A stretch of DNA of 64,000 nucleotides from Pectobacterium sp. PL152 (GCA_021907015.1 CP091064.1:4774001-4838000); one strand, 5' to 3'. Positions 9,460 to 20,907 are shown, counted from the stretch's first letter. A program made the numbers and translations. The notes: generated by a model from the sequence alone, not told the origin.

Positions 9460-10911
9460 TCACCCCTCATTCTGGCTCAGGTTCTGGCGGGAGAAAATGG
9501 CTTCGACTCGGGCACCGCCCAGTGTGCTGTCGCTGATGAGGATCTCACCCTGATACTGTTCGATAATTTCGACGGCGACGGCAAGGCCGATACCTTGCCC
9601 GGGGCGCATGCGATCGGCGCGCTGGCCGCGCAGAAAAATCATTTCGCGCTTACTCGTGGATGCCAGGGCCGTCGTCATCCACAATCAGATGCAGCTTGTG
9701 GTCGGAGTATTGCACGCTAATCTCGACAAACTCCAGACAGTACTTACAGGCGTTATCAAGAATATTGCCCATCACTTCCATAAAGTCATTCTTCTCACCG
9801 ACGAAGGTCAGTTCGGGCGGAATATCGAGCGTCAGCACCACGCCTTTGCGTTGATACACCTTGTTCAGCGCGGAACACAGGCCATCCAGCAGCGCCGGAA
9901 CCGAGTGCACTTCGCGTATCAGTAAATTATGTTCGGAGCGTACGCTGGCGCGATGCAGGTAATAGCCAATCTGCTGCGAGATACGGCTGATCTGCGCCAG
10001 CATAATAGGCTCAGCCTGATCGATAGTGATTTCTTTACCGGTACGCAGCGCGCGTAATGTGGTCTGCAAGACGGCCAGCGGTGTTTTCAAACTGTGAGTG
10101 AGGTCGGTGAGCGTCGTGCGGTACTTATGGTAGCGCTGGCGTTCATTATTCAGCAGGATATTCAGGTTTTTCACCAGACTGAACAACTCGCGCGGCGGAT
10201 TTTCATCCAACTGTTCGCGCGTGCCTTTTCCAGCTCGGCGATCTGTTTTACCAAATGCTGAATAGGACGCAGGCTCCAGTGGGCGCCCAGCCACAACAGA
10301 GGAAGCACCAGCAGCAGGTTGGCGATCAGAACATAGCTGAACCACTCCCACACGACGTCTTCCTGCTGGAGCTCCTGTGGAATGCGATCGACGACAACAA
10401 TCGTGATGGAAGGGAGATGCTCGGTCTTAGGATAAACGTTAACGGCGATGGAATGCGTTAACGCATTGCTGTGTGCGCCATTCAGCGCTCGCAGACTGCC
10501 CAGTAACAAGGTATTGCCCGTTAATACCGCGCTGCTGGTATCGGTGTCGGTATCCAATTCATGATAGGCCGTCTTATTCAGCCATTCCGGATTGATCAGC
10601 GCTTCCAGCTCGGGAACGTGCTTTTCGCGCCAGAGCATGTTGCCATGCTCATCGTATATCAACACCAGTGTGGGAAAGTTGATATCAACGTCGGGCGGCG
10701 TGATGATGTTCAGCTGGTTATCGCGCCACTGTGCAAGGCTGTAGTAGAGGTTACTCTCGCCGCGTAGCAAGCGGAATGAAGTTTTATCAAAGTTGACGCT
10801 GTAGCCGATAATGGCGACGACGCCATAGGCTAGCGACAACGCCAGCACAATGGCTGCTGTCGCGAGTAAAAAACGAATACGAAGCGAGAAGGGCAGCTTC
10901 TTATCACTCAT
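9460..10911 (-). pseudogene. phoQ: Sensor histidine kinase PhoQ, frame broken twice
   Basis: The Mg2+/acidic pH/antimicrobial peptide sensor of PhoPQ. It has two transmembrane helices around a periplasmic PAS-like domain, a HAMP linker, H-box [15 protein letters not shown]-box [10 protein letters not shown] and G-boxes DDDGPGIHE and GQGIGLA. The first break is in the T run 10226-10229 (restores [12 protein letters not shown]). The second, near 9652-9655, reads GAGT where GAGAGT would restore HESKREMIF, a two-base loss. The repaired protein is 484 residues (E. coli 486). It overlaps phoP as ATGA. Confidence 0.92.
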
Positions 10912-11597
10912 ACTGAGCCTGACGGCGTATCAATATCAAAACGATATCCTTGTCCACGCACGGTCGTGATCACATCCGGCGCGTCTGCCTGCTGAATTTT
11001 CTTACGCAGTCGCCCCATCAGCACGTCAATAGTATGACTTTCCCGCAATTCTGCATCCGGGTACAGCTGTAGCATCAGCGACTCTTTGCTGACGACTTTT
11101 CCTTTGTTGCGAATCAGCGTCTCGATAATGGTGTATTCGAACGCGGTGAGCTTGATAGGCGATCCGTGGATCACCAGCTCGCGGCGTGATAGGTCGATCT
11201 CAAAGGGCGGCAGGCTGATGACCTGCGATGCCAGCCCGCTGTTGCGTCGCATCAGCGCTTGCAAGCGCGCAACAACCTCTTCCATATGGAACGGTTTTGT
11301 CACGTAATCGTCCGCCCCGGCTTCCAGCACGGCAACTTTGTCCTGCCAGCCTTCACGGGCCGTCAGCACCAGAATCGGGAGTTTGACCTGATGCGCGCGC
11401 CAGCGACGGATCATGCTCATGCCATCTTCATCGGGTAACCCGAGATCGACAATGGCGATGTCCGGCATATTCTCATGCAGAAAATAATCCGCTTCTTTGG
11501 CGTCAGACGCGGCGTCAACCTGATGCCCCATTTCGTTCATCTGAACGGTTAAATGGTGGCGCAATAATACATTATCTTCAACGACCAGAATCCGCAT
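10908..11597 (-). CDS. phoP: Response regulator PhoP
   Basis: An OmpR-family regulator of 229 residues. The receiver domain has the acidic pair E7/D8, phosphoacceptor D51 in [12 protein letters not shown], and the conserved T and K (LTAR, VTKPF). The C-terminal winged helix contains [17 protein letters not shown]. It controls Mg2+ homeostasis, lipid A modification and virulence functions. It is first in the phoPQ operon, and its stop overlaps the phoQ start. The frame is intact. Confidence 0.96.
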   Translation of the reverse strand: MRILVVEDNVLLRHHLTVQMNEMGHQVDAASDAKEADYFLHENMPDIAIVDLGLPDEDGMSMIRRWRAHQVKLPILVLTAREGWQDKVAVLEAGADDYVTKPFHMEEVVARLQALMRRNSGLASQVISLPPFEIDLSRRELVIHGSPIKLTAFEYTIIETLIRNKGKVVSKESLMLQLYPDAELRESHTIDVLMGRLRKKIQQADAPDVITTVRGQGYRFDIDTPSGSV

Positions 11598-11695
11598 CGT
11601 TATATCCTCTGTCGAATAGATAGGGCCATATTTATGGAAATATTTTTATGTATCCTATCTTTCATCTGCCACGTATGTCGCTCCCGCGTATCAAC

Positions 11696-11701
11696 ATTAT
11701 A
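11696..11701 (-). promoter_or_regulatory. Candidate phoP -10 element
   Basis: TATAAT on the minus strand, about 100 nt before the phoP start. The matching -35 is poor (TAAAAT), as expected for an activated promoter. No properly spaced PhoP box was found. Confidence 0.4.
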
Positions 11702-11791
11702 CGCAGAGAACGTTATTTATTTTATTTGTTAAATTATCCACAGGGAGAATAAAACCGGGTTTAAACGGGCTGGAAATGCTTGGTCTTATAC

Positions 11792-11816
11792 AAAATTGGC
11801 GGGCAGGGCGCCCGCC
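11792..11816 (-). terminator. Rho-independent terminator of purB
   Basis: Read on the minus strand, GGCGGGC pairs with GCCCGCC across a 5-nt loop and is followed by AATTTTG, about 30 nt after the purB stop. Confidence 0.75.
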
Positions 11817-11847
11817 AGAGAGAGGTCACGTTCGGGTTTGAGAACGC

Positions 11848-13242
<1,395 letters not shown>

Positions 13243-13301
13243 TCAATAACGATTAATTTCAATAAAACAATGAGCCATTTAAATAACAACAACCGGTTTT
13301 G

Positions 13302-13330
13302 TGACGCTGGCGTTAATCACACCAGCGTCA
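13302..13330 (-). repeat. Hairpin between hflD and purB
   Basis: TGACGCTGG and CCAGCGTCA form a 9-bp stem with an 11-nt loop, 22 nt after the hflD stop. The stem is not followed by a T run, so it may be only a weak terminator or an RNA-processing structure. Confidence 0.45.
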
Positions 13331-13351
13331 GCGGTAGCAGCAAGAATACCA

Positions 13352-13990
13352 TCAAACGGATGGGCAACGCGCCAATATCTGTTTCGCTTCTTTGACCAAC
13401 TGGCCGCGTGAAAACATCAGTTGCAAGCGCCCGCCGCCAATTTGCTGCCAGAGCACCGCAGAGCGGATACCAGCCAGCAGCGCAGCGCGCACTTTCGCCT
13501 GCACCTGACTGTTTTTCAGCACTTCCGGTGAACCGGTAACCTGAATACGTGGCCCCAGCGTACTGATAACATCCACATAAATCGCCGCCAGTGCGCTCAC
13601 AATCGTTTCGGAAAGCAGGTCAAAATGCTCCAACTGGCGCTCTAACTGCCCGATGCGTTTACCCAATTCGTCAAGCGCAGCAGGCTTCGCTTTCAGCTTG
13701 CGCTCCAGCGCAATCAGGCTGAAAGCATAGCGTGATAATTCCGCACCCGCGCCTTTATTACTACTGGTGTTCAGAATGCCTAACAGCGTTTCCACCCCAA
13801 CTTTCAGGTTTTGCTCGTCATTACCGTAAACGGCCAGCGTGGACGCCGGATTAAGGTTCAACACGCTGTTCAGCGAGGTATGCAGCACATCGTTATTACA
13901 GTGACCCGTATGGGCCAACTGCTGGACGACATGCGCTGATTGGCAAATGCCCGCTAACGCCAGCGTAATCTCATAATAATTCTTAGCCAC
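13352..13990 (-). CDS. hflD: High-frequency lysogenization protein HflD homologue
   Basis: A 212-residue, mostly helical protein matching E. coli HflD (YcfC, 213 residues) from [19 protein letters not shown] to the end. In E. coli HflD is a peripheral membrane protein that binds phage lambda CII; its normal host role is not settled. The start lies 2 nt after the mnmA stop, so the two are probably co-translated. Confidence 0.94.
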   Translation of the reverse strand: MAKNYYEITLALAGICQSAHVVQQLAHTGHCNNDVLHTSLNSVLNLNPASTLAVYGNDEQNLKVGVETLLGILNTSSNKGAGAELSRYAFSLIALERKLKAKPAALDELGKRIGQLERQLEHFDLLSETIVSALAAIYVDVISTLGPRIQVTGSPEVLKNSQVQAKVRAALLAGIRSAVLWQQIGGGRLQLMFSRGQLVKEAKQILARCPSV

Positions 13991-13992
13991 GG

Positions 13993-15099
13993 TTACTCCT
14001 GTAAGCGTTCTTCAATGATGCCGCCGCCAAGGCACACGTCGTCCAGATAAAAAACGGCAGATTGGCCCGGCGTCACGGCTGCAACGGGCTCATCAAAACG
14101 CACGGTAATGCGATCGTCGCCAAGTGGCGTGACAGTGCAGGGGATGTCCGCCTGACGATAGCGGGTTTTCACCGTACAACGTAATTCAGCGGTGAGCGGC
14201 TGACGGTCAACCCAATGCAACTGCTGTGCGATTAAGCCGTACGACATCAGACGAGGGTGTTCGTGGCCCTGCGCGACATACAAAATATTGTTGGCGACAT
14301 CTTTATCCACCACGTACCAGGGATCTTCGCCGCCGTCTTTGACGCCGCCGATGCCCAAGCCTTTACGCTGCCCCAACGTGTGGTACATCAGCCCCTGATG
14401 TTGCCCCATCGGCTTGTTGTCGTCGACGGACAGAATCGGACCCGGCTGTGCAGGCAGGTAACGTGCTAGAAAATCAGTGAATTTTCGCTCGCCGATAAAG
14501 CAGATACCGGTAGAGTCTTTCTTCTTCGCGGTTGCCAGCTCGAGCGCTTCGGCGATCTTACGCACCTGCGGTTTTTCCAGCTCGCCGACAGGGAACAGAC
14601 TTTGTGCGATCTGCTCGTGGCTCAGCGTATAAAGAAAATAGCTCTGGTCTTTGTTGCCGTCCATGCCGCGCAGCAAACGGCTTTTGCCGTCAACGTCATG
14701 ACGACGAACATAGTGGCCTGTTGCGATATAATCTGCACCGAGATCCTCGGCAGCGAATTCCAGGAAGGCTTTGAATTTGATTTCTTTATTGCACAGGATA
14801 TCGGGATTGGGAGTACGGCCCGCTTTGTATTCTTCAAGGAAGAGTTCAAACACGTTGTCCCAATATTCAGCGGCAAAGTTGACGGTATGCAACTCGATAC
14901 CCAGCTTGTCGCAAACGGCCTGCGCATCGGCGAGGTCAGTGGCTGCTGAGCAATATTCCGTGTCGTCGTCCTCTTCCCAGTTCTTCATGAACAGGCCTTC
15001 AACATGATAGCCCTGTTGCTGTAACAGGTAAGCGGAAACGGAGGAATCAACACCGCCGGACATACCGACAATCACTTTTTTCTGGCTGTTATCTGACAT
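13993..15099 (-). CDS. mnmA: tRNA-specific 2-thiouridylase MnmA
   Basis: This 368-residue enzyme thiolates U34 of tRNA-Lys, -Glu and -Gln using sulfur relayed by the Tus proteins. The PP-loop SGGVDSS (14-20) binds ATP. The two catalytic cysteines are in [12 protein letters not shown] and [14 protein letters not shown] six-A run near the start (QKKVIVGM) is intact. It heads a tight mnmA-hflD unit; nudJ and rluE lie upstream on the same strand. Confidence 0.96.
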   Translation of the reverse strand: MSDNSQKKVIVGMSGGVDSSVSAYLLQQQGYHVEGLFMKNWEEDDDTEYCSAATDLADAQAVCDKLGIELHTVNFAAEYWDNVFELFLEEYKAGRTPNPDILCNKEIKFKAFLEFAAEDLGADYIATGHYVRRHDVDGKSRLLRGMDGNKDQSYFLYTLSHEQIAQSLFPVGELEKPQVRKIAEALELATAKKKDSTGICFIGERKFTDFLARYLPAQPGPILSVDDNKPMGQHQGLMYHTLGQRKGLGIGGVKDGGEDPWYVVDKDVANNILYVAQGHEHPRLMSYGLIAQQLHWVDRQPLTAELRCTVKTRYRQADIPCTVTPLGDDRITVRFDEPVAAVTPGQSAVFYLDDVCLGGGIIEERLQE

Positions 15100-15184
15100 G
15101 GAAGTCTCACGAACTGAAATTTACTGACGCATTGATGCGAAAAACAAGCGGCATATTTTAGCATGTTGAACCGCGGGCTGCATC

Positions 15185-15230
15185 GCTATTCCTGCTGTGC
15201 GGTGGCTCGCTCGCGCATGGCAGGAATAGC
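15185..15230. repeat. 11-bp inverted repeat between nudJ and mnmA
   Basis: GCTATTCCTGC and GCAGGAATAGC are perfect inverted copies with a 24-nt loop, 8 nt after the nudJ stop. No T run follows on the minus strand. It could be a weak terminator or attenuating structure before mnmA. Confidence 0.5.
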
Positions 15231-15237
15231 AGAATGC

Positions 15238-15684
15238 CTAGAACGGCCAGTTGAACGCGCCCAGTACCGTTAACGGATAGCGTTCTGGCTGCTGATAGCA
15301 GCGGATGCTTTCAGCCACCAGCGGCGAACGAAGCTGGTGAGAATGCAGAATTTCCTCGGCGGTCAGCCAGCGGCAGCATTCGATATCGCTGTCGTGTGGC
15401 TGGGTTGCGACCCGCTCAGGCAGATCGAGTGCGAAGCAAAAGCGTAAAAATGGCGTGCTGTCGGGCGCGATCCATTGGTGCAGACGTAAGAAACTCTGTG
15501 GCGTGGCCTGAATACCGGTTTCTTCCCATAGCTCACGGCTTGCCGCCTGAATCAGCGTTTCGTCCGCTTCCAGATGGCCCGCTGGCTGGTTCCACAATAA
15601 TTTATCGTTAATCAACTCTTCGACGACCAGAAAATGGTTTTCGGCCTGTACCACACAGGCGACTGTCACATGAGGCTTAAACAT
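15238..15684 (-). CDS. nudJ: Phosphatase NudJ (Nudix hydrolase)
   Basis: A 148-residue Nudix hydrolase. The Nudix box spans residues 36-58, with [20 protein letters not shown] as its core. E. coli NudJ hydrolyses nucleoside di- and triphosphates and the thiamin precursor HMP-PP. The start overlaps the end of rluE by 8 nt, suggesting coupling in an rluE-nudJ-mnmA-hflD order as in E. coli. Confidence 0.93.
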   Translation of the reverse strand: MFKPHVTVACVVQAENHFLVVEELINDKLLWNQPAGHLEADETLIQAASRELWEETGIQATPQSFLRLHQWIAPDSTPFLRFCFALDLPERVATQPHDSDIECCRWLTAEEILHSHQLRSPLVAESIRCYQQPERYPLTVLGAFNWPF

Positions 15685-16333
15685 CCGCTATCTCCTTCCA
15701 TTCTCCGGGTAACAGGTTTTCTACCGTCTGATTGGTCATGCCGTATCGGATCAGACGCAAGGTAGGATAACCGATATTCGCCGTCATACGACGGACTTGC
15801 CGATTACGACCTTCATACAGCGTGATTTTTAGCCAGCAGTCAGGAATGCTTTTACGTTCGCGTATGGGCGGATTACGCGGCCACAGCCAGCTGGGTTCCG
15901 GGACGATTTCCGCCCCTGCGGGCAGCGTTTTGCCGTCATTCAGATCCAGACCTGTACGAAAGCGCGTCAGCGCGGCATCGTCAGGAATACCTTCGACCTG
16001 AACATAGTAAATTTTGGCTGTTTTTTGCGTTGGCTGGGTGAGGCGAGCCTGAAGTTTGCCGTCATTGGTCAGAATCATCAGACCTTCGCTGTCGCGATCC
16101 AGACGACCGGCGGCATAAATACCGCCAACCGGAATGTAGTCTTTTAGCGTACGGCGCCCGGCTTCATCAGTGAATTGTGGCAGGACATCGAAGGGTTTAT
16201 TGAACAAAACGATGCGGCGCGGCGCGTTGTCAGGCTGCCTTTTTCTTGCCTGCTGTGAGCTGAATCGTTTAACTTTGTGATTTTTAACAGGGAATTTATT
16301 CATCATCTTTATAGTCGCGGAAAACAAAAGCAT
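15677..16333 (-). CDS. rluE: 23S rRNA pseudouridine(2457) synthase RluE
   Basis: A RsuA/RluB-E/F family pseudouridine synthase of up to 218 residues. The catalytic aspartate is in [13 protein letters not shown], and the C-terminal [15 protein letters not shown] motif is present. It modifies U2457 in 23S rRNA. The N-terminus is basic and variable; starts at the MM pair near residue 10 are equally possible. It reads divergently from icd. Confidence 0.92.
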   Translation of the reverse strand: MLLFSATIKMMNKFPVKNHKVKRFSSQQARKRQPDNAPRRIVLFNKPFDVLPQFTDEAGRRTLKDYIPVGGIYAAGRLDRDSEGLMILTNDGKLQARLTQPTQKTAKIYYVQVEGIPDDAALTRFRTGLDLNDGKTLPAGAEIVPEPSWLWPRNPPIRERKSIPDCWLKITLYEGRNRQVRRMTANIGYPTLRLIRYGMTNQTVENLLPGEWKEIADV

Positions 16334-16434
16334 TATACTCGAAATGGTTTGCGATTGGCGCGGGCTAAATATTCAAGTAGTATTGACACGCATCTTACAA
16401 GTCATTAACAAAATTGCGCTCGAAGGAGAGGTTA

Positions 16435-17688
16435 ATGGAAAGCAAAGTAGTTGTACCGACAGAAGGTCAGAAAATCACAGTTGATGCTCAAGGCAAACTG
16501 GTTGTTCCAAACAATCCGGTTATTCCTTTTATCGAAGGTGACGGCATTGGTATCGATGTAACGCCTGCCATGATCAACGTCGTTGACGCCGCTGTGAAGA
16601 AAGCCTATCAGGGCAAGCGCGCGATTTCCTGGATGGAAATCTATACCGGTGAAAAATCCACGCAGGTTTACGGTAAAGATGTCTGGCTGCCAGACGAAAC
16701 GCTGGATTTGATCCGTGAATACCGTGTGGCGATTAAGGGCCCGCTGACAACGCCAGTCGGTGGTGGTATTCGTTCTCTGAACGTTGCACTGCGTCAACAG
16801 CTTGATCTGTATGTTTGCCTGCGTCCGGTACGCTACTACGAAGGTACACCTAGCCCGGTTAAACAGCCTGAGCTGACCGACATGGTGATCTTCCGCGAAA
16901 ACGCCGAAGACATTTATGCAGGTATCGAGTGGAAAGCGGGTTCTGCTGAAGCAGACAAAGTGATCAAATTCCTGCGTGAAGAAATGGGCGTTAACAAAAT
17001 CCGTTTCCCTGAGCAGTGTGGTATCGGCGTGAAGCCGTGTTCCGAAGAAGGCACCAAACGTCTGGTTCGCGCCGCAATCGAATACGCGATTACCAACGAC
17101 CGTGATTCCGTCACGCTGGTGCACAAAGGCAACATCATGAAATTCACCGAAGGCGCGTTCAAAGACTGGGGATACCAGTTGGCGCGTGAAGAATTCGGCG
17201 GTGAGCTGATCGATGGCGGCCCGTGGGTGAAAATCAAGAACCCGAACACCGGTAAAGAGATCGTAGTAAAAGACGTAATCGCCGATGCGTTCCTGCAACA
17301 GATCCTGCTGCGTCCTGCTGAATACGATGTTATCGCTTGTATGAACCTGAACGGTGACTACATTTCTGATGCCCTGGCGGCACAGGTTGGCGGTATCGGT
17401 ATTGCCCCGGGTGCGAACATCGGTGACGAATGTGCACTGTTTGAAGCCACGCACGGTACAGCACCGAAATATGCGGGTCAGGACAAAGTGAACCCAGGCT
17501 CCGTGATTCTGTCTGCTGAAATGATGTTACGTCACCTGCAATGGTTCGAAGCGGCTGACCTGATTGTTAAGGGCGTTGAAGGCGCGATCAAAAACAAGAC
17601 CGTGACTTACGATTTCGAACGTCTGATGGAAGGCGCTAAGCTGCGTAAATGTAGCGAGTTCGCGCAAGACATCATCGATAACATGTAA
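16435..17688 (+). CDS. icd: Isocitrate dehydrogenase (NADP+)
   Basis: A 417-residue TCA-cycle enzyme that converts isocitrate to 2-oxoglutarate. The substrate loop [13 protein letters not shown] contains Ser114, equivalent to the E. coli serine phosphorylated by AceK. The metal-binding segment [17 protein letters not shown] and coenzyme loop HGTAPKYAG are present. The start MESKVVVPT is chosen over an in-frame ATG seven codons upstream because of the AAGGAGAGG ribosome site and family N-terminus. Its codon use looks like that of a highly expressed gene. Confidence 0.98.
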   Translation: MESKVVVPTEGQKITVDAQGKLVVPNNPVIPFIEGDGIGIDVTPAMINVVDAAVKKAYQGKRAISWMEIYTGEKSTQVYGKDVWLPDETLDLIREYRVAIKGPLTTPVGGGIRSLNVALRQQLDLYVCLRPVRYYEGTPSPVKQPELTDMVIFRENAEDIYAGIEWKAGSAEADKVIKFLREEMGVNKIRFPEQCGIGVKPCSEEGTKRLVRAAIEYAITNDRDSVTLVHKGNIMKFTEGAFKDWGYQLAREEFGGELIDGGPWVKIKNPNTGKEIVVKDVIADAFLQQILLRPAEYDVIACMNLNGDYISDALAAQVGGIGIAPGANIGDECALFEATHGTAPKYAGQDKVNPGSVILSAEMMLRHLQWFEAADLIVKGVEGAIKNKTVTYDFERLMEGAKLRKCSEFAQDIIDNM

Positions 17689-17714
17689 TCTGTTGTTAGC
17701 ACAGATGAATATCA

Positions 17715-17735
17715 GGGGCCGATTGGCCCCTTTTT
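17715..17735 (+). terminator. Rho-independent terminator of icd
   Basis: GGGGCC-GATT-GGCCCC followed by TTTTT, 27 nt after the icd stop. Confidence 0.9.
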
Positions 17736-17737
17736 CT

Positions 17738-18965
17738 TTATGGATGACCAATGCTCTGTGAGCCGGGAATGAGCCGGAAGTACATGTGTTCGGGAATCGG
17801 GCTGTCCCAGCCACCGATGTACATCGCAAAGCCGATCGTGCCGAAAAGAATACCGAGTACCAAGACCGTCATCGCAATACCGGACAGCGCAGTTTGTCGC
17901 CATAGCGGTTTGGTTGTTTCGCTGCCTTTTTCCTGCGAGCCGGAAGGTTTCGTCAGTGAGAAATGGAGCGTTGAAGCCACCGGGCAGGATTCGACGCAGG
18001 TCATACAGGCCGTGCATTCTGCCGTTCTCACCTGAATCAGCTTATCCACCGGAATGTTAGACGGACATGCCTTGGCGCACTTGCCGCAATCGATACAGCT
18101 GGTGGCGTTGCGACGGATCTTGAAGGGCGACAGCAGCGAAAATATCCCCATGAGCGCGCCGTAAGGACAGAGGTAGCGGCACCAGAAATGGCGGACAAAC
18201 AGACTGGCGAACGTGAAGAGAAAGACGCAGACCAGTGTGATGGTGCCGATATTGCGAAAGAAGCCGAGCATTTTAACATCGGCGATCAGGCCGTAGGGCG
18301 ACATCAGGAACATATAAATGCCTTGTGCCGGCATTGATAAGGCGATGTAGAGAAAAACCTAATAGCAGATATTTCAGGCTGCGCAGTGGAATATCCAGCC
18401 ATTTTGGAAGAATGAAATGGCGGCCAACTATTTTTTTCCCCAACGCACCTACCCACTCGGAAATCGTGCCGATAGGACACAACCAGGAACAGAACGATTT
18501 CTTCAGCAACAGGCTAATAAGAATAAATGCGGCAAGTAATAGCATTGACGCAAGGTGAATAGGAGGGAAGTTACCTGTTTCCCATGTGAACTTAGCGTTC
18601 ATCAATCCGGCAATTGGCAGCCAGCCTTCAATACCACCCGGTCTCGGCATATAAAGACTTGTGCCGCCGGTTTCAAAGTAGCGTACCCAAAAATAGAAGG
18701 TGATGCCGATATAAACGTTGAACGCCAGTAGAATAATTTGTGTTGCTCTGCGCCAGCTCAGAGCATTGCGCCAGTCGTTCCAGAGACGTTTTCCGCCGGT
18801 GGTGCCAGGACGGCGTTGCCACCGTTTTCTTGCTTTCTCACTCATTGCTCTCAATTGCCCCCATTTATTTTTTTCACTCGGCGCTTTCAACGCACCGAAG
18901 GGATCGTGGGGCAACGTTATCATGCTCTTAGCGGTCAAAAATTGATTTGTGCATTGTAAATGCAT
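17738..18965 (-). pseudogene. NapH/YccM-type membrane 4Fe-4S protein, frame broken once
   Basis: A polytopic membrane protein of the NapH/NosR-like polyferredoxin group, about 409 residues after repair. It has membrane-side FCSWLCPIG and FWCRYLCPYGA motifs and two 4Fe-4S motifs, CIDCGKCAKACP and CTACMTCVESCP, then a final membrane helix. It resembles E. coli YccM; the electron partner is unknown. The frame slips in the A run 18353-18357 (coding T5): two added T give LLLGFFLYIALSMPAQG. The start is uncertain; 18965, 18923 and 18842 are all possible. Confidence 0.75.
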
Positions 18966-19083
18966 GTTTGTGGTTTTTTAACTGACTGATGTAAATAAGG
19001 GGAGGGGAATAACGCGGTATTCATTGTATGGGGGATCGTGTGCTGGAAGGAATCCTTTCTAAGAGTAAAGCGTTAGCGATATC

Positions 19084-19114
19084 AAAAGAATGGGTACAAT
19101 AATGTACCCATTCT
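19084..19114 (-). terminator. Strong hairpin downstream of rdgB
   Basis: AGAATGGGTACA-ATAA-TGTACCCATTCT is a perfect 12-bp stem. On the minus strand it is followed by TTTTG, so it probably ends the rdgB transcript. The 366-nt gap to the iron-sulfur gene otherwise holds a degenerate repeat. Confidence 0.7.
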
Positions 19115-19148
19115 ATTAATTGCCAGATGGTATTATCTTTGAGTCTCT

Positions 19149-19234
19149 ATCATACTTCAAACTGCGTGCGTTGGCTGAGGGCAGCTTATAGGAATACCTT
19201 GTTGCATTTGCCACAATTCGAATGACTTAAGTTA
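19149..19234. repeat. Degenerate copy of the 9235-type intergenic repeat
   Basis: CATACTTCAAACTGCGTGCG followed by TTGGCT resembles the inverted right end of the 9235-9430 element, and ACAATTCGAATGACTTAAG resembles its left end. The interior is shortened. Confidence 0.5.
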
Positions 19235-19331
19235 TATGTTATTAAAATCAGAGGTTATCGCTGTTAGTCAATTATCTATTTTTATTATTTTCCTTTAATT
19301 ACCATCTGGTTGTTAATTTATGACTTTTGCA

Positions 19332-19682
19332 TTATGCCTGAGAGTGTTGTTTTGCCTGCAATTCCTCTTTTCGCATTGTTCTGACAATCTTATAAATCCA
19401 TTGCAGCGAGACATTATATTTTTTGGCCAGCGCACTGTGATTGCGCCCGTCAAATTCTTCATAGATTTGAAGATCGCGTTGAGAAGCACGCCAGGATATT
19501 CCCATTGGGAAATAAACGTTTTGTCCACCCCAGACGGTCATCATATGTTTGGCAACGGCATTGCCGACCAGCTCAGCGGTTTGCGGATCTAACTCTGTGA
19601 CGTTTTTGACCGTATCGGCCACGTGTTGAGAAAGTTCAACCAGAAGCTCAGGACCTTTACTGCGAAATTGTGGTTCAGTCAT
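19332..19682 (-). CDS. rdgB: RdgB, Mor/C-family transcriptional activator
   Basis: A 116-residue protein of the phage Mu Mor/C activator family. The N-terminal part is a dimerisation region; the C-terminal HTH covers NHSALAKKYNVSLQWIYKIV. With the adjacent S24-type repressor this is the rdgA-rdgB pair known from Pectobacterium carotovorum. There RdgB activates pectin lyase (pnlA) and carotovoricin genes after DNA damage, and RdgA represses until RecA acts. Those target genes are not in the window. Length and family match published RdgB; the assignment rests on that and on gene order. Confidence 0.88.
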   Translation of the reverse strand: MTEPQFRSKGPELLVELSQHVADTVKNVTELDPQTAELVGNAVAKHMMTVWGGQNVYFPMGISWRASQRDLQIYEEFDGRNHSALAKKYNVSLQWIYKIVRTMRKEELQAKQHSQA

Positions 19683-19829
19683 AAATCACCTTATTGTTAT
19701 GCATGTGTGTTGTTACTGACGTGAAAACTGGGTTGTTATCTTTGCAGAGATTGCCCTGCTGCTATGTGTCTATTTAAAACTATAGTTGTTTTCGTGTCAA
19801 CATCTTTAGTTTTAATTTGAGTTGTTTTT

Positions 19830-19852
19830 GGTTGTAAAAAGAAATGACAACC
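19830..19852. promoter_or_regulatory. Candidate RdgA operator upstream of rdgB
   Basis: GGTTGT-N11-ACAACC, an inverted repeat whose half-sites match those of the rdgA operator palindrome. Further GTTGT half-sites and the palindrome AACTATAGTT (19778-19787) lie nearer rdgB. Function is inferred from half-site similarity. Confidence 0.45.
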
Positions 19853-19888
19853 TGCGGGGCTGCGTGCAGAAGAGACCAGATGAAGGGC

Positions 19889-19913
19889 AAAAAAATCCCG
19901 CCATAAGGGCGGG
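19889..19913 (-). terminator. Terminator in the rdgA-rdgB intergenic region
   Basis: On the minus strand CCCGCCC-TTAT-GGCGGG is followed by ATTTTTTT. It would end rdgA transcripts before rdgB, so rdgB probably needs its own promoter at 19683-19888. Confidence 0.75.
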
Positions 19914-20083
19914 AAAGGAACACAGAGACAGGATGAATAACACAACATCAACAAGGGTTGATGAAACAATAGCATGGTGATTGTATAAAACTGTGGCGTG
20001 TGGGTAAGGTTATCTGAGCGAGGGTAAACGTTTTTTAGCGGCGCGGCGTTTATCCATAACGCGACGATTGGCGGCAGCAACAC

Positions 20084-20115
20084 AAAGCCGGTGTCCGTAT
20101 CGGTCCACCGGCTTT
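20084..20115 (-). repeat. Hairpin just after rdgA
   Basis: AAAGCCGGTG and CACCGGCTTT form a perfect 10-bp stem with a 12-nt loop, about 50 nt after the rdgA stop. There is no strong T run. Confidence 0.5.
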
Positions 20116-20166
20116 AGTGAGAGGAAAAGAGAGACGGCAATGGTGCGGATGCAGCCAGTATCGGGA

Positions 20167-20901
20167 CTATAGCAGCACCGAATACCAGAACACGCGGCCA
20201 ATAATCTCGACGTCTGATTCGTAAGCTTCTTCGTCAGCTTCGCGATTGAAGCTGTGGATGACGAGAAGGCCGCCAGGTTTGCGATAAAGCTGCTTGATTC
20301 GCTTGAGCTTATCGTTACCGCCGCCTTCCTGAGCGATGGCGTAGAGCTTGCCATCAATGATGCGTTTGTTGTTGGTATCAACCGCGACAGTGGTTCCATC
20401 AGGAATGATGGGTTCCATGCTGTCGCCCGCTGCCGGGAAACAAAGCACCCCTGAACCGTCCGTATTTGCGCCAACCTTACGCAGCGTAGCTTTAGAAAAA
20501 CGGAGCTTAAAGCCGTTGTAATCTTCGCTTTGAACGCGTCCGTCGCCGCAGGCAAACTCAATATCCTTTAAAAAGGGCACTTCCACCTCGTCCTCTGATA
20601 GTTCTGTCGTGCTGTCCCAAGCTGATACGGTGCCCCATTCTGATTTTGGCGGAATGCTCGATTCCTGGACAGGTCGCGTTACCCCGTCGCTACGCATTGG
20701 GTCTTCGCCGTTTGCCAACCATTCAGGGCGAACATGTAGTGCATTGGAAAGCTCAACAATTTTGGTTGTCTGCGACGCTTTCCCCACCTCGATCTTCTGT
20801 ATGGCGGCCTGAGATACGCCAATCAGGTCGCCAAGCGCTTTTTGGCTAAGCCCCTGTGCGATTCTGGCGGTCTTTAATCGTTCTGCAAGTGTCGTTTTCA
20901 T
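20167..20901 (-). CDS. rdgA: RdgA, XRE/S24 self-cleaving repressor
   Basis: A 244-residue CI-like repressor. The N-terminal XRE HTH lies at about 10-40 (GLSQKALGDLIGVSQAAIQK). The C-terminal LexA/S24 domain has the catalytic pair Ser161 (AAGDSMEP) and Lys185 (IIDGKLYAI). The likely cleavage bond is Cys118-Gly119 in FACGDG, not the usual Ala-Gly. It is the expected DNA-damage switch for RdgB. The start MKTTLAERL at 20901 is preferred over a TTG five codons upstream that lies inside the promoter. No ribosome site is visible (see findings). Confidence 0.88.
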   Translation of the reverse strand: MKTTLAERLKTARIAQGLSQKALGDLIGVSQAAIQKIEVGKASQTTKIVELSNALHVRPEWLANGEDPMRSDGVTRPVQESSIPPKSEWGTVSAWDSTTELSEDEVEVPFLKDIEFACGDGRVQSEDYNGFKLRFSKATLRKVGANTDGSGVLCFPAAGDSMEPIIPDGTTVAVDTNNKRIIDGKLYAIAQEGGGNDKLKRIKQLYRKPGGLLVIHSFNREADEEAYESDVEIIGRVFWYSVLL

Positions 20902-20907
20902 CCGTTC

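Noticed and set aside
11711..11735. Possible PhoP box (TATTTA and TGTTAA half-sites) upstream of phoP
   Set aside because: The half-sites are 13 nt apart instead of 11 and point the wrong way for the phoP promoter.
16432..17454. 340-codon open frame on the minus strand opposite icd
   Set aside because: It is the antisense shadow of a highly conserved, strongly codon-biased gene; no ribosome site and no family features.
19736..20083. 115-codon minus-strand frame between rdgA and rdgB
   Set aside because: It crosses a clear terminator (19889-19913) and the candidate operators, lacks a ribosome site and has no recognisable features.
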